Shown: one piece after another, positions 34,396-46,606 of the stretch
Position numbering within the stretch: position 1 is the stretch's first letter
How the letters are laid out: each line of letters begins with the position of its first letter
Origin: Escallonia rubra
Lineage: Eukaryota; Streptophyta; Magnoliopsida; Escalloniales; Escalloniaceae
Assembly: GCA_033065855.1 (NCBI GenBank)
Contig: JAVXUO010002229.1
Span: 1-64,000, forward strand
Reading direction: 5' to 3'
Length of the DNA stretch: 64,000 nucleotides
Program-made: the position numbers and the translations under genes
Notes under the pieces: model-generated
What the model was told of the DNA's origin: nothing
Database searches by the model: none
What the model saw: the letters and a program-made list of their open reading frames with translations, nothing else

Positions 34396-35540
34396 GTCTG
34401 CTATATTATCTAGCGGATGGTGATTTCGACTAAAATACCTCGAAGGTATTTAATGAGTAAGAAGGATTCGTAGGCAAACCGGGGGGGGGGGGGGGATATT
34501 GTAAATTTCACCTTCAGCTACATTATATGGCAGACAGTAAAGTTTGCTTAAAAAAATATAGATATGGCCCGTCCATCCACAATGGATTGACGGCCAGATG
34601 GCGCTGGCAACTTACCATAAGTTGCCTAAGCGAGCAACGGATCAATTCCTTATAAATATATGGAAGCCGATCCACATCTACTGGTGGAGAAATAGTAATT
34701 TCGCTGCTTGTAATCTAGCCGTCCACTAGAGGTTCTGGATAGCTCAGATTGGATTTTACTTATTAGCGGTCAGGGGCCCACTCCAGCATGCCTGAAGGTA
34801 TCTAGAATAGCGAAGGGATCTAGGGAAATATGGGGGAGCAAGACTAATATAGCATATGGTGAAACATAGGGGTTCAAAGGCAAATAGAGGGGCAGTATGG
34901 TATATTTCACCCTCCAATACATAATGTAGCGTACCGTGAAGTTTACTTAATGAAAATCAATAAATAATGCGTCCATCTGCAATGGATGGACAGTGAGATC
35001 ACCCTGCCAATTTAGCTTAAGCTGCTTGCAGGCGCAAGGTATCACGTCCCTATATATGTACAAATCTATCTGCAATGGATGGACAGTGAGATCACCTTCC
35101 CAATTTAGCTTAAGTTGCTTGCAGGAGCAAGGTATCACGTCCCTATATATGTACATATGTATATGTATGTGTGTGTGTAATCCGTTGAGTGCGCATGCAA
35201 CTTCAGTTAAGTTACTTGCACAATCTGGTTGTCCATCCATCCTGATCTAACTTTCTTGAAAGAAAACCCGTCGTATGCTACATTATGTAGCAAACGGTCC
35301 CTTTGACCAAAATTCCCTTGATGTCGTTGTCTGCAAGTGGATAAGTGTCTGTCCGCTACATTATGTAGCAGAGATAAGTTGCTGACAACACATTAAATCA
35401 ACTCTTGTCCGCTACATAATGTGGCAGACGAGCACTTTAATGACACACTCAAATCAATCATTTGTCCGTTACATTATCTTGCAGACAGCAGGGCAGTTTT
35501 CTTTTCAAACTTTTTTTGTCTGCCACATTATGTACTGGAT
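34396..35540. repeat. Left palindrome cluster of MULE B (8 copies)
   Basis: Units at 34396, 34515, 34912, 35271, 35351, 35407, 35464 and 35518 match GTCCGCTACAT-W-ATGTAGCGGAC with changes. Some arms read GTCTGCCACAT. The unit at 35351 is near perfect. The last ends just before the TATA box of the PMD gene. Confidence 0.85.
34975..35160 (+). repeat. 93-bp tandem duplication in the left end of MULE B
   Basis: CTGCAATGGATGGACAGTGA begins at 34977 and 35070, and each copy continues through AGATCACC..TATCACGTCCCTATA. The two copies differ at only a few bases, so the duplication is recent. Confidence 0.88.
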
Positions 35541-35546
35541 GATGGG

Positions 35547-35555
35547 TATAAAAAG
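35547..35555 (+). promoter_or_regulatory. TATA box of the MULE B PMD gene
   Basis: TATAAAAAG followed by a CT-rich leader, then a spliceable leader intron (donor ACGTAAG at about 35690, acceptor TTTCAG at 36004) and the ATG at 36012. The same arrangement (leader, intron, ATG) is seen in MULE A and in the C fragment. Confidence 0.6.
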
Positions 35556-35756
35556 AACCAAGCCTTAATTTCACGCAATTCTTCTTCCTTCTTCACTATC
35601 TTCCTTGCAGCGCTAGCAAGTAGATCAGTAATTTTTGTGTTTTCAAGCCCTAAAATCTTCCAAGGAAACCCCTAAATTGTGCAATTAACCACGTAAGTTC
35701 ACAAACCCATGCTTTATTTGTGTTTAATCCTGAGTTTGGGAGTATTGCGCATGATT

Positions 35757-35990
35757 TTGATGATGTATTATGTATGTATAGATGTGTATGTATATACGTA
35801 GATGATGTATTATGCATGTGCTAGTTTCGACAAAGTTTGATTTGCCAACATTTGATAGCAATTTACGAACTTGATGTATTATGTATGTAAAGATGTGCAT
35901 GTATGTATATAGATGATGTATTATGCACGTGCTAGTGTTGACAAAGCTAGATTTGCCAACATTTGATAGCAATTTACGAACTTAATATAT
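35757..35990 (+). repeat. 111-bp tandem duplication in the leader intron of the PMD gene
   Basis: GATGATGTATTATGCA/CG units start at 35801 and 35912. Both copies continue through TTTGCCAACATTTGATAGCA, with few differences. Confidence 0.88.
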
Positions 35991-36011
35991 TTGCTTAATT
36001 TCAGTAAAAAA

Positions 36012-36850
36012 ATGGCCTTTAATCCCAGACTCAAAGATCCATCCGTGTTGTATGACCAAGAAAATTATATAAGTACATCAATTTGGAACGGACAAGTAAG
36101 ATATTAATTTTTGTGATTATTTTTTAAATTTCAATAACTAACATTGTATATTTTCCTTAAATATGCTTTGTTAATTCATAGGAAAGAGATACACTTACTG
36201 CAGTAGTAACAAATGCAATTGGACAATGGAGGTTACACACGAATCAGAAACGTTTGTTGCATAGAATGGGATTTGGTATTTTTACCCACGGGGATGTGTT
36301 TCCTCACATGGCCGCACCTTAATTTGTGCCCGCGTTGAACGATGAAGACGTAAAACGAATACGTTTCGCTTCCTTCTTGGAGAGACCATAATAACTGTAA
36401 AAGATGTAGGGTACATCTTAGTGCTGCCCATGATGCGACGACCAATTTGTTTTAGTAAGATTGAAAGGAAACTTAAGAGATTTTCTAGGGACAACTTTGG
36501 TCTAATACCCTAGGATGCATTTGGGAACTGCGGAATAAAATTGAAGTGGTTGGTTGATACGTCCGCTCAGTTTTGCTGGAAAGCTTCACAGTGGGGATGA
36601 TACAATTGCACACAAAGGCTTTTCTGCTTTTTATGGTGGGGGTTATTCTGTTCCCAACGACGACTAAGAACACAGACAACGCGAAGTATTAGGTTTGTTG
36701 GGTAATATGCACGAGGTTGACGAGTATGCTTGGGATGCAACAACTCTTGCATATGTGTGTCGCGCTCTACACAAAGCAACGAGGACCGAAGGCAAAGCTA
36801 TATGTGCATGTCTCTCGTTGTGTGATGTGATTTGAGAATATCATGTGTTT
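36012..36850 (+). pseudogene. Plant mobile domain (PMD) gene of MULE B, truncated
   Basis: The first coding exon (36012-36095) reads MAFNPRLKDPSVLYDQENY and ends IWNGQ at a GTAAG donor. The next exon starts at 36182 after an AG and reads ERDTLTAVVTNAIGQWRLH, so the join keeps frame. Farther on, in shifted frames, are YSVPNDD, EVLGLLGNMHEVDEYAWDAT and LAYVCRALHKATR, typical of the middle of PMD proteins. The DPSVLYDQ..IWxGQ..R opening is a good family marker. No Ulp1 part follows, because the region passes directly into repeats. Several stops are present. Confidence 0.78.
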
Positions 36851-36990
36851 ATGCTTGAGTATTGATTTGTGAATGTGTGCGTTTGTGATTGAGTATCGCT
36901 TTGAGAATGTGATGTACTTGTGGTTGCTTTGAGAATTGTTGAATCAAGTTGAAGATGGATTTATAAGCAAAAGAGGTTTTAGGGGGCCTG

Positions 36991-37116
36991 CTCTGCCACC
37001 AGCTTCATAATGTGGCAGACGACATAGCAGTGCGTTAAAAATCGATCCACTGTCTGTTACATTATGTTGCGGACAATGGAGCATATTGCTTGTTTAGCCC
37101 CCATTTTTTTTACTAA
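36991..37116. repeat. Middle palindrome cluster of MULE B, first part
   Basis: Two B-type palindromes (36991-37021 and 37052-37074), the second in a unit reading TTGCTTGTTTAGCCCCCATT. This unit continues, after the Harbinger insertion, in the tandem repeats at 49398. Confidence 0.78.
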
Positions 37117-37283
37117 AGCCCTGTTTGTTTCATGAAAAATATTTTCTTGAAAACATTTTCTGTACTTTTCGGTGTTTAGCATGTTTATTGGAATACTGTT
37201 TGGTGTTTGGCATGTTTATTGGAAAACTACTTACAAAAAATGTTTACGATCTATAGAAAAGCAAGACAAATTTTTCAGAAAAG

Positions 37284-38672
37284 GGGAAAGTAGGGAATGA
37301 CCCCCTCTACTTTACACGTTGTGCGATTTGCCCCCTCCACTTCAAATTTAAGCACTAAACCCCCCCACAGTTACAGAAAATGGGCACCTTAGACGGAAAC
37401 CGTTAAATATAACAGCGCGTGGTCAATACGTGCGTTGACCAACGATTTTTTTTTGTAAATGACGTTTTTGCCCATTGTCTCTTTTTAGAAAAGAAAATCA
37501 GAAAAGAAAAACCCTAATTCTAACCACCCCACCACCCAACCCCCCAACCCAATTCTGTCTTTCAAACTCCCCCGACCCCCGCACCCCTTCGTCTCCCCGT
37601 CTGCCTCCCCCTTTCCTGTCGCCGCACCACCCTCCCCCTTCCCCTTCCCGTCGCCGCAAAGTTAGTCAACAGTGATGGAGGTAACGATGCACCCCGTCGA
37701 GGTGATCTATTAATTAACACGGCATTGATGAAAATTTGAATTGAATTGAAATGGGATTTAGAGAGAGAAAGGGCTACCGACGGTGTCTCAACGGCGTGGG
37801 TTTGCCAAGGGGCTTGCCGGCGGCATATCGGCGGTGTGGGTTTGCCAAAGGGCTTGCCGGCGTGGTGGGGTGGGTTTGCCAAGGGGCTTGCCGGCGTGGT
37901 AGGGTGGGGCGAGTCTACCGGATGGTGGGCCGAGAGAGGCTGTCGGCGGCGTGGGGTGAGGAGGACGCTTCGGTTGCCGGCGGCGAGATCAGATCTGGAG
38001 AAGGAGCAGACAAAACCCTAATTTGAAAATTAGGGTTTTGAAACCCTAATTTTAAGGTTTCAAAACCCTAATTTTTAAATTAGGGTTTCAAATCCTCCTA
38101 ATTTTAGGATTTCAAAAGCTTAATTTGCAAATTAGTTGCAAATCCTAACGGCAATCGTGGTTCCCTTTTTTTTTTTTGTAACTCCCTGGTGGTCGGAGAA
38201 AAAGACCAGTGGTTGTGCTTACTGAATCACCAATTGTAGCGGGGTTGACCAGAGGAGGAGGTGCAGATTGCGGCAATCCCTTGTTTGCGGTGAATCTGGT
38301 AGCGCAGAATGGGGTGGGGGACTGGTCTGACGGGTGTGGGGGGGGGGGGAGGAAGGGGGAGGGTCATGGACAAAATTGTAATTTAAATTTAACGGGTTCC
38401 ATCTAAGGTGTCCAATTTCTGTAAGTGTAAGGGGGTTTAGTGGTTAATTTTGAAGTTGAGGAGGAGAAATTGCACACCGTGTATAGTACATGGGGTCATT
38501 AGCTAATAAAGAAATAAGGGTATTTTGGTCATTTCACACTATTCATAACGGATCCGTCTAAGGTGCCCATTTTCTGTAACTGTGGGGGGGGGGGGTTTAG
38601 TGCTTAAATTTGAAGTAGAGGGGGGCAAATCGCACAACGTGTAAAGTAGAGGGGGTCATTCCCTACTTTCCC
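37284..38672. mobile_element. Non-autonomous TIR element with a duplicated right end
   Basis: Left end GGGAAAGTAGGGAATGACCC and identical right complement; inverted repeats of about 125 bp with C runs of different lengths. On the right side a second, diverged copy of the same end lies inward (38390-38515). The interior has GC-rich GGGTTTGCCAAGGGGCTTGC repeats (37795-37900) and AAACCCTAATTT palindromes (38012-38095), both resembling the body of the element at 15184. No transposase and no clean 9-bp duplication, so the MULE assignment is likely but not certain. Confidence 0.78.
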
Positions 38673-40111
38673 ATGTAGAAAACCACTTACCAAAAAAAGG
38701 ACCGTAAGTCATTTTCTGGAACCACTCCCGTCATTTCTCCCCTTCTGCCGGCTCCATCACTGCCTCCGCACAGCTGCGTCATCACTGTCACTTCTGCCAC
38801 CACTGCCTCCTCACTGCCACCTCCTCACCGCCGCCTGTCTCTGCCACCGCGTCTTCAAGGTTTGTCCTCTCTCATTTCATCATTGTTTTTGGATCTTCTT
38901 CTTCACTATCTCTATTTATTTCTTCTTCAATCACCACCATACCCTCCAATCTATTGATGCCTCTTCGATTAGATAAGCTTTTATTCTATTTTTGATGCAA
39001 AATCTTGTGAGTGCATAATGATCTCATTCACCTTATTAATAGATTTGGGTTCTTGTTTCATGTTATTTTTGCATTTGAGGGTTTGTCCATCAATCACGGA
39101 GGTAAGTTTCGTTGTTTTTTCTCTGTAAATCTTCAGTACGAGTCATTTGGTTCCTCTTTCCACCTGTTGTATATAACCAAATCATTCAAAATGGCTTGAA
39201 ATTACCAATTTTTATGGCTAACCAGAGGAATATGAGTGAAAGATGAAAAATAAATTTGAGAATCTAGATGGATGTCACCTCTATTGTTACTTGGCTTCCA
39301 TATTGCTGAGAATCCTTTCTGTACCTTATGTAGCTGAACTAAGGCTGGTACATGGTTTAGATGTGTATAATTATGTTGGCTTTACTTGTTTTTCTACCAT
39401 TTGAGAGTTACGTAGTTGTGGTGTTTGTTGAAATGTCTAAACCAAATTGTTCGTTTCATCCTTTTGTTTCACGAACATTATACAACATTATAGAAACCCA
39501 CATCACGAATTTGCACTTTTTATCGCTAAATGTTTCCACATAGCGTGCAGAGTGAACCATATGTCATACACATCCCCTCTGCATTGTATCATATGTGGCT
39601 ATCTCATCTTTTAGCCTCCATTTTAGTTTATACTTTCGTGGGTTATATCTGCCTGTTTTCGTGTTTGGGTGTAGGGGAGGGGAGAAACGGGTTGGACTAA
39701 AGACGGTTTTGGTGTTTTGGAGGGCAGTTGCATGACTTGATCCAAATGTTAGTTACCTAACTTGAAAATTTTAGAATGATCACAAATGCTTTCTTTTTTT
39801 AGGCATAGGCGTATAGCTGGTTGTAGAAGATGTTATTTTCCGTACTACCTCTGTAATAAAATTTGAGTCCCCAACCTTTTAGTGTTTTGTGGGTTAGAGT
39901 TTAAACGCGTTAACATTGAGCTAACTCATTGTTTTTACCCTCCTTTGACAAGTCAAAATATGGTTATTTTCATATTAAAACTAGAAAGCTTAATCTAATG
40001 TTTATATGAGCTCTTGATATTTTATTCATTTCATAACCATTTATATTCCTTTTTAGATGGATATATACAGTGCACTAAAAATTTGCTATTTGTTTCAAAA
40101 TGGTTGTATAG

Positions 40112-40558
40112 ATGAACAATAAATGCATTTGTGATGCGATATTGGGTGCAGCTACCTCTGTCATGTCTGTGGGAGTTGTCGTGCTAGAGAACCGCCGGCA
40201 GAATAGGGATTATATACTAAGGAAGCCCCGTGTTAACGATGAAGTTGCAAATGAGAGGTACATGAACACCATTTTGTATAGAGGTGATCGACATTGCATA
40301 AACCAAATGCCTTCTGTATTTTTTGGACTCTGCGAACTTCGAACCAAGAAAATTTTAGTTTATGCAACTTCAGACATGTCAATTAGGGAACAAGTTCTAG
40401 TTTTTCTACACTTACTTGGACACAACGTAAGATTTCGGGTGATAGGTGGACGGTTCCATATGTCTACCAAGACAATCCATAAATATTTTAAGATTGTCCT
40501 AAAAGCAGTATCAAAGTTGCATAAGGAGCTAATTGTACAATCTGATGTAATATTCTGA
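40112..40558 (+). pseudogene. Harbinger (HARBI1-like) transposase, N-terminal part
   Basis: 149 codons. They match the N-terminal half of plant HARBI1-like nucleases: INQMPSVFFGLCELRTKKIL, then MSIREQVLVFLHLLGHNVRF, then FHMSTKTIHKYFKIVL and LHKELIVQ. The EQVAMFLxxLGHNxRNR motif and the helix-turn-helix-like TIxRYF segment are conserved. The frame stops right after IVQSDVIF, where the LTR retrotransposon begins; the protein resumes at 48128. Its role is recognition of the element ends and target, before the DDE nuclease half. Confidence 0.88.
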
Positions 40559-40586
40559 ACTTTGGGAGGCATTCAAAATAACCATC

Positions 40587-42666
40587 TGTGACCCTAAAAA
40601 GAAACAGGCGCTAATTTCGAGCAATGGTCGGATATTAGTAGAGTATGAGAGCTTAAAACAAATTTGGGGCAAAAATATAATTTTGAAAACTTTTAGGGTC
40701 ATTTTGTAATTTTGGAAAACTTTGGGGGTGTATATGTAAATAATGTTTAAGGTGATGAAAAATAATAATATGAGTGATAATATATATATAGTGACATCTA
40801 ATCAAAATTAGAATTAATTCGGGGCCAAAATGTAATTACACAAAGTTTGGGGGCCAATTTGCAATTTTTGAAAAGTATGCATTATGTGTCAAAATTTCAG
40901 AGCAAACTCTTTTACTGGATGCCACTACTATTTAAACTGCTGGTGACTAATCAAGTTATTTATAAATTAATAGATTAGGTAAAGAAGAATAAAATAAAAT
41001 GGAAAGAAAATTCGTAGGAAAAATGGAAATAAAAAAACATTGAAGAGAAGAACAGAAGCAGAACATAGAAGAGAAGAGAAAACTTGGGACTCACAGGGGG
41101 GGGTATTCGATTGAAAAATCAAAGAGAAAGAGAGAGATTGGGGAGGATTCTCAAAGGGTAAAGCTAAAGACTTTTCGGTTAGGATAATCTAGCAGCTGGT
41201 CCAGGTAAGAGTTTCTATCCGAACTTTGGGTAAGAAATACTGTCCGAACCCTAATTAAGATAACTGTTATTCGTAAGTATTATTCAATTTCTTATAGCTA
41301 TTGTCAAATATTGAGACATATAATTAACATCAGCATGCTAATATCTGGAAAAACCCTTAACATTGAACTTGTATCAGTTGTTTGGAAATCTTATCCATGC
41401 TCAACTTGTATCACATGCTGAGCAAATTTGATAAATTGTTCCGTTCTTCAGAATTGTTATGCATGAATTCGATAACTGTTCGTAATCGTTCTTGCTATTT
41501 GTTGTAGTTACTCTGAAATTCTGAGCGATGAATTTTATCAATATGCTTAATTGTTATTGAAATCTTAATTGTTCTGGTCATGTGCATTCAACTTGGTGCT
41601 TATTTTATTGCATGTTAAGCAGTGAATTTCTTGTTGATTTTGTGACCGATTGTTACTGTGTTAACCTGGGAATTTGTTCCGTGGGGAGGCGATATAAGGT
41701 TGGTTTTTTACTGCTTCCTACAGGGAAGCAGGCAAGTTCCTTGATCGATGAAGAGGGTTAGTTATTATCGTACATCATGTATGTGTACAACTGTGCATTT
41801 CTGGAATAGCAATGAAACTGCCCAGGATCAATGTATTGGAATCTGATTATACTGTATCTGACAATAACTGTTTTGCTTACACTGTATGTTACAATGACTG
41901 TTTTGCAAACAATGTTCAAATGAAGGCATGGTTACCTGACTGAGGGGATTGAGTTGAAACTCTTCCCCATACTGTGATTAAACCGTTTGTGTTAGTATGA
42001 AACCATTTCCTTATTCCCCTTGAAGCATCTGTATTCATTTTGAAACCCTTTGGAAAATCATCTTTGTATTTTTTTAAATGATGGCTTGAAAGTGATCTTC
42101 AAACAATCCGGTATATGGTTATGATTGTTAGTCTGTGGTTTTTTTTTTGGTATATACTTAGAACTGATTATGGTTGTTTTGGAAAATTTCTAAAATGTGC
42201 ATGATTGTTGAAATGTTTCGAGACATTATCCTTGATTGAACTCAAGTCATTTTGTAATCGTTTTGGTTGTCCCTTGAACGACCTTACTGAGCTCTCAAAA
42301 GCTCACCATTTGTTTGATTCTCTTCTGCATGTAATGCTCAGTCGTAGAACGCTCGAGAATGGATTTAGAGTCCATGTGAGATACCGGTGAGCCCACCACT
42401 GCTGTAAAGTATGACCCCTGTGTAGGTCAGTACTATTAGCTGCTTTGTAAGGAACCTAAATTGAATTTTAGAAGTTTTGAGTTGTAAGACTAGCTTAAGT
42501 TAAAGTTCCTTTTGGACTATACATATTTTGAAGTATGTGAGTTGATGTCTAATTAAAGCTTTGAAGTATGTGTCAGTGGACTGAATTTGACAGGTTTGAT
42601 ATGAAGTGGTAGGTTAACAATCCAAGAGTTCGGGGCGATGGAGCTCCGAATTTCTGGGATATTATA
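40587..42666 (+). repeat. 5' LTR of the nested retrotransposon
   Basis: Shares with the right LTR long matching runs such as GGTGAGCCCACCACTGCTGT and GTTTCGAGACATTATCC. It ends GGGATATTATA, two bases before the primer binding site. Confidence 0.82.
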
Positions 42667-42668
42667 AT

Positions 42669-42680
42669 TGGTATCAGAGC
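42669..42680 (+). other. Primer binding site (initiator Met-tRNA type)
   Basis: TGGTATCAGAGC, an exact match to the site complementary to initiator Met tRNA, two bases after the LTR. It sets the element on the plus strand. Confidence 0.93.
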
Positions 42681-42893
42681 GGTTCGGTCTTGTGGTATTA
42701 AGAACTTAAGTACATGATTTTGTAGACATGTGACCGTAGAGTGTTGGTAACACGATTCTATAGGACCATATTTTGGTTAATGAGAGTGAGCTAGGATGAA
42801 GGGTAGAGTTAAGAAGTGTGCCTTTAGCTTGTAATTGTGTTGTTCTTTAGACAAGCGTTAATATATACTCTAATAATTGTTCATTTTACCAGT

Positions 42894-44130
42894 ATGGATC
42901 GCACGCGTATCACTGGCAGCAGAGATAGTACAGACGGCCAAGAGGTCTCTGATAGGGATGTATCTCGACCAAATAGGGAGGAACATCAGGACCCAGAACC
43001 GATGGTTGCGGTTCTGAACACTATGAACCATATTCTAACCTAGAATCTGGCTAACCAGCAACAAGGGGTACCGAACACGGTTCGACCACAACCTCAAGAT
43101 GAGAGTACAATTGATGAATTTAACAAACAAAATACTACTAGCTTTTAGGGGTAATTAGACCCGATGGAGGTGGAGAACTGGATTAACGAAATAGAGAAAA
43201 TATTTTGAGCCATTCACTGCAGTGAGAGACAAAAGGTCGAATTTGCTATCTATGGACTAAAAGGTGAGGCCGATCAATGGTGGAAAATGGTAGAGAGGAG
43301 TTCGAGTTGTCAACAGCTGAATGAGTTGACTTGGGAACACTTTAGGGAATTTTTCTTCAATCAGTATTTCTCAACGAGTTATTGTGACTAGATGTTGAGG
43401 GTATTTGCCACGGTGACGCAAGGATATCAAGAATCGATAGATGAATTTGAAATGAGGTTTTCGCGCCTCGTCAGATTTGCAGTAAGGATGTTGCCAACAG
43501 AAAGAGATAGATGCCGGAAGTTTGAGTGGGGCCTTAGGCATAAATTGAGAGATAGGTTCATCTCTGCTTGGTTGACGAGTATCGGGAATGTGTAGACTTG
43601 GCACGTGCTTTGGAACAATCCAAGTCCGACCAAAGAAAGAGGTACATGCAAAGGCGGGGTGTACAAAATAGAAGTAGGCAGGAATTCCTCCAGGAAAGAT
43701 CTATAGGGGCGAACAAACGTCGGCAATTGTTAGCGCCAACACGGCAAAGTGCCCAAGGCTCGAAGACGGGGTAGAGACACAAGTTCAGGCCTGCTTCAGC
43801 CCAGGGATTTAGACTTGGGTAGGGTTCTGGGATTCGACCAGGGCAGGGTATCGAATTCGGATGAGCGCAGGGTATAGACGCTCGATTAGCTCAAAGAACT
43901 AGAGTTGGACCATCACATAATTTTAGAGTTCGACCTACACAGACTGCTGGTCAGGGTGGTGGGTCGGCTTTTTCAGCCACCCCATGTATCACGTGCAGGA
44001 GGAGTCATGGCAGTAGGCCATGCTACAGGGTTACCGGAGGATATTTTAGGTGCAGCAGTGTGGAGCATCAGGTTCGAGATTGTTCGATTGTTAGAAATAA
44101 TCTGTTAACTTTCCGTTCCGCACCTATAGT
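42894..44130 (+). pseudogene. Ty3-gypsy (Tekay-like) gag, broken
   Basis: The start MDRTRITGSRDSTDG is followed by NTMNHIL, a stop, NLANQQQG, then GEADQWWKMVERSS, LTWEHFREFFFNQYF, ESIDEFEMRFSRLVRF and RKFEWGLRHKLRDRF. These are the retrotrans_gag domain motifs. The zinc knuckle region at about 43985-44095 reads CITCRRSHGSRPCYRVTGGY and then CSSVEHQVRDC; the second knuckle has lost its first Cys. Stops occur in at least five places. It is the same family as the gag at 12601-13815 but clearly diverged. Confidence 0.87.
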
Positions 44131-44299
44131 TAGTGCAGTAACAAGCAAAGGTCTTCATCGGGAAAGAGGACAAGGTCAACAGGGATAGACTCACCAGTGT
44201 CAAGTCCAGCAGAAGTAGAGGCCCGGGACATCAGCTAGGCTTTATTCAATGTCAGCTCAAGGTGCTACTACATCCGAAGCTGTAGTGTCAGGTACACTA

Positions 44300-44620
44300 C
44301 AGGTTAACCCATTATAAGCTCGGATGATGTTTGATTCCGGAACGACAAATTCTTTGATATTCTGTACTTTTGCATAGCTATTGCGGGTGAGAACCCATAC
44401 TTTATGAACTGATCTTGCAATAGGCATTCCGTTAGGAGAGTCTTTGACTGCGGTTCTCGGTGATTTTACTGTCTAGGTTTTAGATAGAGATCTTTTTATG
44501 GATCTCATCCCATTTGCTGTTCGAGGCTATGATATCAGACTAGGCAGGGATTGGTTATCCTCTAATTACGCATCCATAGATTGTCAGGGAAACCCTAGTA
44601 GTGTTTGGAAATTTATAAGT
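44300..44620 (+). pseudogene. Retroviral-type aspartic protease fragment
   Basis: Reads ARMMFDSGTTNSLIF, equivalent to the LxDSGAxxSFI active-site motif of gypsy proteases, then IPLGESLTAVLGDFTV and FAVRGYDIRLGRDWL, matching the DVILGMDWL motif at the domain end. Stops interrupt it. It lies directly downstream of gag, as in intact Tekay elements. Confidence 0.78.
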
Positions 44621-46104
44621 TATGAGTAGTAGTTAAATTAGTGATTTGATTTATGAGTGAGAATGGTGCTGTTGAGGAATGACTGGAGTTAAATCTGGAA
44701 GTTTGGTTTGAGAGTACAATAAGAAGTGTGGGATCCTATCTCGTCATCTCGTTCATCCTTTTGTACATTGAATTTAAATGTGACTTAATTGAATGTTAAT
44801 CCGTTCCGAGACATCGGAGAAGATATCATTCATGTTGAGTCCTCTTATTCTTTTTCTATTATATTTATCTGTCTCTCTCGATTCTATTTGGACGTGATGA
44901 GATAGTATCTGGCCCACTAGCCTTGGGAAAGTTACGAATTCCATTAAGGACTAGTAACTCTTATTGATTGTAATTACTTTGAGTCATTGGATTAACTTTG
45001 CTTCGTCAGACCTATACCGTCGTTTCTCTACTCATTGTATTTCTGAATGTCACAAAGGTGCATCGTGAAACCCCGAGAGCCAAAAGGTATGATTTTGTTA
45101 AAGATTTTCGCGTTTTGATTGCCTGATTGTAATTATTGTTATCATTTGACCCCTAAATTATTGATTGAGATCATTGTTGTTGTGATTAATGTCAGATGCT
45201 TTGTGGTATAACCATAATTGTTTCTTTGTAATTGGTGTTTGTTGAATTCGTTCCAAAATGGTAAGATGTTATGATTGCTGCTTGAAGGTAATATGATTAT
45301 CAAAATTTTGCAGTGTTTTAGTCTCAAATGATTTGAAGATTGGCAATATGTTATGTACATGTATCTTTACCTGATTTAGGATTGTATTGTTTCACCTGCC
45401 CTAATATAAAACTTTTGTTGACTCCTAAGCCTTAGATAATCAATGAGTGAGAGTAGAATCTGAGAACGTGGATTAGATTTGGACAACCTATTTGATGATT
45501 CGGTCTAAGGTTGAGATTTGGGTGAAGTCGCGAAAATAGACCTCATGTTATTTGCTTTTGGAACCGAAAGTCTAGTGGCTATAACTTTCTGTCCTTCGTA
45601 AAGTGTAAGGGCTTACAGTGATTGATGATCTCTGTTAGTGTTTATGGGGTGCAAGTCACACGTGATCATCGCTTCGCTTAGTATTTTAGTACGCCTTGAG
45701 CTTGAAGTTAAGCTTGTGATCGTTAAGTAAATTGTAAAAATGATTGAGTCTCTGGTATAGTACGAGTAAAGTGCAGTGGAAGCCTGTTGTATTTGAGTTT
45801 GATTCAGTTCGTTATACATGCGTTGAATTAGGAGCAACGCAGATTTAGTTCGGAGAATTTCATATTAGTTAAGTCATTGTTCGTGAAGTTTCGGATGATT
45901 ACAGTGCAAGTGATAACTTGAAAGGTTTGAGTTTAACATTACGATGTGAAATTTAAATAGTTGCGTTCGGGTATCTGTGGGACAGGAATCTGGGTGTGAA
46001 AGTCAGAAGTAGCTTAGTTACGATGTGGTAGTTATCAAAGTGACGCAGTGAAAGTGTAATGCCAAGTTCTTGTAAGTGATAGGAAATTCGAGATCAACGG
46101 GCAC
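44621..46104. other. Non-coding internal remnant, no pol found
   Basis: 1.5 kb without RT or integrase motifs on either strand. Near its end, GGAAATTCGAGATCAAC (46080) resembles the degraded 3' leader of Tekay elements (GAATTTCGAGGAC), but no polypurine tract survives. Confidence 0.5.
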
Positions 46105-46566
46105 TAAACGGGCACTAATTTCGAGCAATGCTCGGGTATTAGTATAGTACGAGAGCTTAAAACAATTTTGGAGCAAAAATGTAAATTTGAAAACTTTTGA
46201 GGTCATGTAATTTTGGAAAAGTTTGGGGGTGTTTATGTAAATAATGTTTAAGTTGATGAAAAATAATAATATGAGTGATAGTACATAATTAGTGACATGT
46301 AATCAAAATTAGAATTAATTTGGGGACAAAATATAATTACACAAAGTTTGGGGGCCAATTTGCATTTTTTGACAAGTATGTATTATGTATCAAAATTTTA
46401 AAGCAAACTCTTTTACTGGATGCCACCTCCTATTTAAATTCCGGGTGACTATTCAAGTTTATTATTAACTAATGTATTAGTAAAGAAGAATAAAATAAAA
46501 TGGAAAGAAATTTGGGTTGGGGGGGGGGGGGGGGAGGGAAATTCGGCAGAATAATTAGAGAGAAAA

Positions 46567-46606
<40 letters not shown>

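Noticed and set aside
36233..36779. Minus-strand open frames opposite the PMD gene of MULE B
   Set aside because: They are antisense shadows of the PMD exons, which have clear family motifs on the plus strand.
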